Shown one piece after another: positions 34,346 through 38,601 of a stretch of DNA of 38,601 nucleotides (the stretch's first letter is position 1; every line of letters starts with the position of its first letter). Source of the stretch: Candidatus Kuenenia stuttgartensis (GTDB taxonomy: Bacteria; Planctomycetota; Planctomycetia; Pirellulales; UBA1268). The position numbers and the translations under genes are program-made. The stretch lies in NCBI GenBank assembly GCA_945883745.1, contig CAMCYH010000021.1, forward strand, positions 1 through 38,601, read 5' to 3'. The notes under the pieces are model-generated. The model had not been told where the DNA came from, did no database searches, and worked only from the letters and a program-made list of their open reading frames with translations.

Positions 34346-35553
34346 ATCGTCGAGACGGGATGGCAGGCAGGGCCGACCGGCTCGAATGACTTGTAGCCAA
34401 GCACGAACTCCTGGTGACCGAGGGCTTCCGAGGCAGTCGGAACGCCGGCAGCCACCCGCTGCACCAAGGCCACGATCTCATCGCCAACCTCGGGAAGGCT
34501 GCCCCGGCCCTCCAAAACGCGGCCCGCGTCGATATCCATATCACCGGCCAGATTGCGGAAGGTCTCGGGGTTTGCACAGATCTTGACGACCGGTGAAATG
34601 GCGGAGCCGACGACTGAGCCACGGCCGGTCGAGAAGAGTGTGACGTGCGAACCGCAGGCAATCAGTTCGACGATCTCCGCGGTGTCGTTGACGTTGGGAA
34701 AGCCGAACCGCACTTCTCCATCCGGCACGACGTCGAGCAGATAGAGGCCGCTGACCGCGGGCACGTCTCCCGGCTTGATGAGCCCGGTGATCGGAGCTGA
34801 GCCGCTCTTCGAGAAGGCTCCCATGCTCTTCTCCTCCTGGGTGGTGAGGCCACCATCGGCGTTGCCCGGGGCGAAGCTCCCATGCCCGAGGGTCGCGTAG
34901 TAGCGGGCCGCCTTCTCCACCGACTCGACGAGCTGCGCGGCGACAGGGGGGGTGGCGGCCCGAGTCGCCAGGATCTGCTCACAGCCGATGAGTTCGCCCG
35001 TCTCCTCGAAGATGCAGGTGGCACCTGCGGCGACCAGCCGATCGAAGGCGAGGCCGATGGCCGGGTTGGCCGTGATCCCACTGGTGCCGTCGCTTCCACC
35101 ACAGATCGTACCGATCACCAGTTCCTCGACTGTGAGCGCCGCCCGCGGCACCGTCTCCAGTTGCCGGAGGATTTCGCCTATCCGTACCCGCCCCTGTTCG
35201 ATCGTCGTCCGAGTGCCGCCACATTCCTGGATCACCAGCAGCTCTGCAGGCCGGCCGGATCGCCGAATCACATCGAGCAGCCCCGCGCGGTTGAATCCCT
35301 CACAGCCCAGCGACACAAGCAGCACACCACCCACGTTGGGGTGTGTGCAAAGGGTCGTCAGCATGCGAAAGGAGTAGTCGTTGGGGTAACAGCCGCCGAA
35401 TCCCAGCAGGTGCACGCCCACCTCGCGGAAAGGCAGCTGAATCTCGCGGGCCACGTGGTGGGCGCACTCCACGAGATAGACAACGGCCACCGTGTTGCGG
35501 ATTCCCTTGCGGCCGTCGGTCCGCAGGAACGCATCGTTTCGAATGCAATTCAT
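34336..35553 (-). CDS. UxaA-family hydro-lyase, large subunit
   Basis: This 405-residue protein corresponds to the C-terminal catalytic domain of altronate/galactarate dehydratases (UxaA/GarD) and to the large subunit SuyB of sulfolactate sulfo-lyase. Seen features are the opening F-L-R-T-D-G-R-K-G-I-R-N, G-C-Y-P-N-D-Y, S-L-G-C-E-G, I-Q-E-C-G-G-T and C-G-G-S-D-G-T-S-G-I-T-A-N-P-A; the Cys residues are candidate iron ligands. These enzymes eliminate water, or sulfite for Suy, from sugar-acid-like substrates in the cytosol. The small subunit is encoded just upstream, overlapping by ATGA, so the two are coupled. The substrate cannot be read from the sequence. Its stop region overlaps the end of the second lpd gene by 10 bases. 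Confidence 0.88.
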   Translation of the reverse strand: MNCIRNDAFLRTDGRKGIRNTVAVVYLVECAHHVAREIQLPFREVGVHLLGFGGCYPNDYSFRMLTTLCTHPNVGGVLLVSLGCEGFNRAGLLDVIRRSGRPAELLVIQECGGTRTTIEQGRVRIGEILRQLETVPRAALTVEELVIGTICGGSDGTSGITANPAIGLAFDRLVAAGATCIFEETGELIGCEQILATRAATPPVAAQLVESVEKAARYYATLGHGSFAPGNADGGLTTQEEKSMGAFSKSGSAPITGLIKPGDVPAVSGLYLLDVVPDGEVRFGFPNVNDTAEIVELIACGSHVTLFSTGRGSVVGSAISPVVKICANPETFRNLAGDMDIDAGRVLEGRGSLPEVGDEIVALVQRVAAGVPTASEALGHQEFVLGYKSFEPVGPACHPVSTIHM

Positions 35554-35858
35554 GGAGTGGACACTCCCCGAAAGAGACGATCGACATCCAGCGTGTATGT
35601 CGGGAGGTAGTCGCTCTGCATGTTGTGCAGGTGAACGTGCTGGCCGGGGGCGATCGGCTGGGTGGCCGACCCGATCGAGACACCGTACTTCATGATCTTG
35701 TCGCCGATGGCGATCGGTTTGCAGGCGATCTTGTGCCCCAGACCGAGATCCCGGTCGAGAATGACCTCGCCACTTTCCAGCGACACCCGGGCTCCCGCCG
35801 GGAGCCGTCGCACCAGCACTGCGACATTGTCGAGCGATGAAAGCTGGATGGCGTCCAT
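35550..35858 (-). CDS. UxaA-family hydro-lyase, small (SAF-domain) subunit
   Basis: The 102-residue protein matches the SAF-type N-terminal domain of UxaA and the small subunit SuyA. It opens M-D-A-I-Q-L-S-S-L-D-N-V-A-V, then has G-L-G-H-K-I-A and K-Y-G-V-S-I-G-S-A, and H-V-H-L-H-N near the end. In one-chain UxaA this domain precedes the catalytic domain; here it is a separate gene overlapping the large-subunit start by four bases. The frame is open to 36005; the ATG at 35879 (adding seven residues) is an alternative. Neither start has a good ribosome-binding site. It diverges from the Nramp-like gene across about 100 bases that include an imperfect palindrome at 35901-35916. Confidence 0.85.
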   Translation of the reverse strand: MDAIQLSSLDNVAVLVRRLPAGARVSLESGEVILDRDLGLGHKIACKPIAIGDKIMKYGVSIGSATQPIAPGQHVHLHNMQSDYLPTYTLDVDRLFRGVSTP

Positions 35859-35959
35859 GGATGACCGGGCCAGCGGCATGATGGTCGTGTGATCGCTTCG
35901 AAAACGGTATCGTATTGGTCGCCGTGGCCTTTCGCCACAGGGATTTTGTCTGGGGCCTG

Positions 35960-37477
35960 ATGTCGACAACCGTTTCCCAACCACCAGCGACGATCCGTGA
36001 GTCACTGGCCTATCTCGGGCCGGGGATCATTCTGGCCAGTTCGATCGTCGGATCGGGCGAACTGATCGCCGCCACGACCGTGGGCGCTGAGGCAGGCTTC
36101 GTGCTGCTGTGGCTGATCGTGATCGGTTGTGCCATCAAGGTCGCCGCCCAGGTTGAGATCGGCCGCTCGACGCTGACGTGGGGTCGGACCCCCCTGCAGG
36201 CCTTCGACAGCGTGCCGGGGCCAAGAGTGGCGGGACGAGGCTGGGTGTACTGGGGCTGGGCCATCATGACGGCGCTGATCGTTGTGCAGCAGGGGGGTAT
36301 CCTCGCCGGGGTCTCTCAGACCCTCGCCGGAGGTGTGCCACTCACGAGGCAGGGCCGTGACTGGAATCGCCTACACGACGAGGCGGCTGCCGTGCGGATC
36401 GCCGCCGCCTCGGCGAGTCGAGGGGGTGATCAAGCAACAGCGGCTGGTCTCAAGGCACGGCTGACCGAGCTTGACCAGGAGAAACGCGGGCTCGCGACTC
36501 CCATCGACGGCACCCTCTGGGCGATCGTCGTGGCCATCGCCACGTCGTGTCTGTTGGCCTACGGCCGCTACGGGGTGATCGAGCGGGTCGCGATCGTGTT
36601 GGTCGGGGGCTTCACGCTCGTCACGCTCGCAGCACTTGTCATGCTGCAGTTCGATCCGACCTGGGCGATTTCACGAAGCGAATTGGCGAGCGGCCTGGTG
36701 CCCTCCATTCCGCCGGCGGTCGGCGGCCGGTCGCCGTTGGTTGCGGCTCTGGCGACATTCGGCATCATCGGCGTAGGGGCGGCCGAACTGATGTTCTACC
36801 CCTACTGGTGCCTCGAAAAGGGATACGGTCGCGCGGTCGGGCCGCGCGACCAGTCTCCAGAATGGGCAGCGCGGGCCCGCGGATGGATGCGGGTGATGCA
36901 GCTCGACGCCTGGGCCTCCATGGTGGTCTACACGGTCGTGACCATCGCGTTCTACCTGCTCGGCGCAGCCACGCTCGGCCGACTGGGGCTCTTACCCGAG
37001 GGAGACGAAATGGTACGGTCCCTCGGAGCGATGTATGCGCCCGTCTTCGGTGAGTGGGCCGCGAATGTCTTCCTGGCCGGTGCGTTTTGCGTGCTCTATT
37101 CGACGCTCTTCGCTGCCGCCGATGGCAACTCACGAATCGTGGCCGACGGCCTCGTGCTCGCTGGTGTGGTCGCGGACGACGAGGCGTCGCGGAAGCGGTG
37201 GACCAAGCGAGTGGCGATCGCCTGGCCGCTGGTGGCCCTGATCCTCGCCTTGGCGATCCGGGCACCGGTTGCGATGGTGCTTGCCAGCGGCATGGCCCAG
37301 GCAATCATGCTCGCGGCACTCGGCGTGTCGGTGCTGTTCTTCCGCTACCGAGATGCGGATCCGCGGCTGGTGCCATCGCGGTGGTGGGACGCCCTGCTGT
37401 GGGTCTCGTCGCTCGGCTTCTTGATCGTGGGGGCATGGACCGTCTGGCAGAAGGCCGCTGACCTGTTGGCACAGTGA
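35960..37477 (+). CDS. Nramp-related membrane transporter lacking DPGN and MPH motifs
   Basis: This is a 505-residue polytopic membrane protein of the Nramp fold family, with about 11-12 helices. The first helix reads Y-L-G-P-G-I-I-L-A-S-S-I-V-G-S-G-E-L, aligning with the Nramp helix 1, but G-S-G-E (31-34) stands where metal transporters have D-P-G-N. Helix 6 has G-V-G-A-A-E-L-M-F-Y-P-Y-W (about 272-285) in place of the M-P-H motif. A polar, Lys/Glu-rich insert of about 50 residues (about 127-180) interrupts two helices. Transition-metal transport is therefore doubtful; another ion or substrate is likely. The ATG at 35960 begins the family-like sequence. It diverges from the UxaA-type genes. 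Confidence 0.83.
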   Translation: MSTTVSQPPATIRESLAYLGPGIILASSIVGSGELIAATTVGAEAGFVLLWLIVIGCAIKVAAQVEIGRSTLTWGRTPLQAFDSVPGPRVAGRGWVYWGWAIMTALIVVQQGGILAGVSQTLAGGVPLTRQGRDWNRLHDEAAAVRIAAASASRGGDQATAAGLKARLTELDQEKRGLATPIDGTLWAIVVAIATSCLLAYGRYGVIERVAIVLVGGFTLVTLAALVMLQFDPTWAISRSELASGLVPSIPPAVGGRSPLVAALATFGIIGVGAAELMFYPYWCLEKGYGRAVGPRDQSPEWAARARGWMRVMQLDAWASMVVYTVVTIAFYLLGAATLGRLGLLPEGDEMVRSLGAMYAPVFGEWAANVFLAGAFCVLYSTLFAAADGNSRIVADGLVLAGVVADDEASRKRWTKRVAIAWPLVALILALAIRAPVAMVLASGMAQAIMLAALGVSVLFFRYRDADPRLVPSRWWDALLWVSSLGFLIVGAWTVWQKAADLLAQ

Positions 37478-37517
37478 CGAGAGGCTCCAGGGAACCCGTC
37501 GTTCATGCGTCTCGATC

Positions 37518-37775
37518 TCACAGGTCGTCGAGTTCGGCGAGAACAGGCTCTGCAAAGTCGTCAAGCGGTTCTTCCGAGTCCGAATCGGAGTCGGTCCCGC
37601 GGACGTAGGCGAGCAGTGAATTTTTCTCGCTCTCGGAAATCTCGGCGTGGAGGTACCCGTCGACGATCTCCACGACGGGTGGCATGGACGAGCCGTCGTC
37701 GTTCGAGTCGACTCCTTCGAGCCCGCGTCGGCGAACATACCGTTCGCAGAGTTCCAGAAGTTCTTCCCGCTCCAT
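37518..37775 (-). CDS. Small acidic protein, unknown function
   Basis: The 85-residue soluble product is not recognised. It opens with a helix (M-E-R-E-E-L-L-E-L-C-E-R-Y-V-R-R-R-G), has a central P-P-V-V-E-I-V-D-G-Y-L segment and ends in a very acidic tail (D-S-D-S-D-S-E-E, then L-A-E-L-D-D-L). The ATG has one of the strongest ribosome-binding sites in the window (AGGGAGGT, spacing six), which fixes the start; the frame upstream runs into tRNA-Arg and is not coding. It lies about 100 bases downstream of the tRNA on the same strand and may be read from the same transcript. It converges on the Nramp-like gene with 40 bases between. Confidence 0.75.
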   Translation of the reverse strand: MEREELLELCERYVRRRGLEGVDSNDDGSSMPPVVEIVDGYLHAEISESEKNSLLAYVRGTDSDSDSEEPLDDFAEPVLAELDDL

Positions 37776-37877
37776 TGGCCACCTCCCTTGAACCGCCGCT
37801 CGGCCACCCGGCCGATTCAGGGAGTATGTACGTGGCTCGTGAGGAAATGGTTCGAAAATGGGAAAATATTCTGGAAA

Positions 37878-37951
37878 TACGCCCGGCTGGACTCGAACCA
37901 GCGACCCTGGGATTAGAAATCCCATGCTCTATCCAACTGAGCTACGGGCGC
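37878..37951 (-). tRNA. tRNA-Arg (anticodon UCU)
   Basis: On the minus strand the 74 bases form a standard cloverleaf. The acceptor stem is GCGCCCG/CGGGCGT with a G-U end pair and discriminator A, and the D-arm is GCTCAGTTGGATAGAGC. The anticodon stem TGGGA/TCCCA encloses loop TTTCTAA (anticodon TCT), and the T-arm is GCTGGTTCGAGTCCAGC. CCA is not encoded. Upstream, TTGGAC and CACAAT (37990-37961, minus strand) are 18 bases apart and may be its promoter, ending nine bases before the tRNA. Confidence 0.96.
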
Positions 37952-38021
37952 GTGTGCCCTATTGTGGTGGGAGAGTCTGTCGCTGTCCAAATGCGGCTAT
38001 TTCCCAGTCCATTTCCGTAGC

Positions 38022-38522
38022 ATGATGCACCCCGCCGCCCTCGACTCCGCTGCCCTCCTCGCGGAATGCCGTGAGATCCGGACAAAGCGGTCCGGCCCGG
38101 GCGGGCAGCATCGCAACAAGACCGAAACGGCCGTCGTCCTCACCCATCTGCCCACGGGACTGACCGCCGAGGCCTCCGAGCGACGCTCCCAGTCGGAAAA
38201 CCGCCGCATGGCCCTCTGGCGGATGCGACTCCGTCTGGCCATCGAACACCGCGTTCCACCTGTCTCGGCCGGCCCGTCCGTGCGGTGGCGGTCCCGGAGT
38301 CGAGATGGGCGGCTTGCGGTGAGCATCGAGCATGACGACTATCCGCCGCTCATCGCCGAGGCGCTTGACCACCTCGATGCGGCCCGCGGAGACGTGCCCC
38401 GGGTGGCTGACGCGCTCGACGTGACGCCGACCCAGTTCGTGAAGCTCTTCAAAAAGCATCCCGCCGCCTGGATCGCCCTCGCACGGCTCCGCGATCATAA
38501 CGGCCAGTCGCCGTTGAAGTGA
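38022..38522 (+). CDS. Short GGQ-domain release-factor-like protein
   Basis: This 166-residue protein carries a class I release-factor catalytic domain: R-S-G-P-G-G-Q-H-R-N-K-T-E-T-A-V with GGQ at 27-29, followed by L-T-H-L-P-T-G-L-T-A and the S-E-R-R-S-Q-S-E-N-R segment. The GGQ loop triggers peptidyl-tRNA hydrolysis on the ribosome. It lacks the codon-recognition domains of RF1/RF2, so it resembles rescue hydrolases such as ArfB, but the basic C-terminal tail of ArfB is missing. It ends instead in a helical part (V-A-D-A-L-D-V-T-P-T-Q-F-V-K-L-F-K-K) reminiscent of a helix-turn-helix. The start is one of two adjacent ATG codons; upstream open codons belong to the tRNA promoter region. Confidence 0.82.
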   Translation: MMHPAALDSAALLAECREIRTKRSGPGGQHRNKTETAVVLTHLPTGLTAEASERRSQSENRRMALWRMRLRLAIEHRVPPVSAGPSVRWRSRSRDGRLAVSIEHDDYPPLIAEALDHLDAARGDVPRVADALDVTPTQFVKLFKKHPAAWIALARLRDHNGQSPLK

Positions 38523-38601
38523 GTCGCCGACAGTTTTGGCTCAGTCGTCGGAATTCGCGGCGCCGACCATATCCATTTGAACAGGCTATGCTCATTCGTT
38601 T
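38523..38601. other. Window end, no gene seen
   Basis: The final 79 bases after the GGQ protein gene hold a possible short stem (CGAC..GTCG) but no supported gene or promoter. Confidence 0.4.

Noticed and set aside
1..38601. CRISPR arrays, prophage, insertion sequences, defence islands
   Set aside because: No regularly spaced repeats, transposase, capsid, restriction or toxin-antitoxin genes were seen. The only recombinase is a housekeeping Xer type.

Overview
The window looks like a chromosomal segment from a GC-rich planctomycete, probably of Pirellulales type. The basis is overall gene content and protein style: Gram-negative envelope genes (an LptF/LptG permease and lpxA), a short GGQ release-factor-like protein, a small exported protein with a G-F-Y-x-T-x-W-R-P-W-P motif, long TPR proteins, and several conserved-looking unknowns. 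I assign this from recognition, not from a search. No phage, transposase, CRISPR array or rRNA is seen. Base composition and codon use look even across the genes.

Layout. 1-4027 (+): the end of a respiratory complex I operon (nuoM 3' part, nuoN), a small helical protein and a TatD-family nuclease. 4028-4236: a folded intergenic element, part of which recurs at 9954-9979. 4237-6113: a CxxC thioredoxin-fold protein (+), the fliW-csrA pair (-) and a 61-residue lipoprotein (+). 6127-9103: an LptF/LptG-like permease (-), diverging from comF-hemC (+). 9314-12049: an orphan NarL-type response regulator (+), then a XerC/D recombinase with a small unknown upstream (-) and a BshB1-like deacetylase (-). 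12118-17743: M32 carboxypeptidase, an acidic single-pass membrane protein and an amidase (+), meeting lpxA (-) with zero spacing. 18121-22493: a small TPR protein (+) overlapping tail to tail with a 1167-residue TPR protein (-), a small exported protein (+) and tRNA-Leu(UAG) (-).

22706-34345 (+) is the metabolic core: lpd - aceE - aceF - sucA - sucB - lpd. It encodes complete pyruvate and 2-oxoglutarate dehydrogenase complexes, each with its own E3. An AT-rich perfect inverted repeat (7-7-7) lies just upstream of aceE and overlaps a plausible promoter. This is the clearest regulatory signal in the window.

34336-37477 holds a two-gene UxaA-type hydro-lyase (split small and large subunits, ATGA-coupled, -) diverging from an Nramp-related transporter that lacks the family's metal-binding motifs (+). 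The window ends with a small acidic protein (-) behind tRNA-Arg(UCU) (-), and the GGQ protein (+).

Most genes are housekeeping. I do not see a clear novel defence or mobile system. The best leads are the aceE operator with the joint PDH/OGDH cluster, the folded repeat after tatD and the response regulator, the aberrant Nramp/UxaA locus, and the short GGQ protein.
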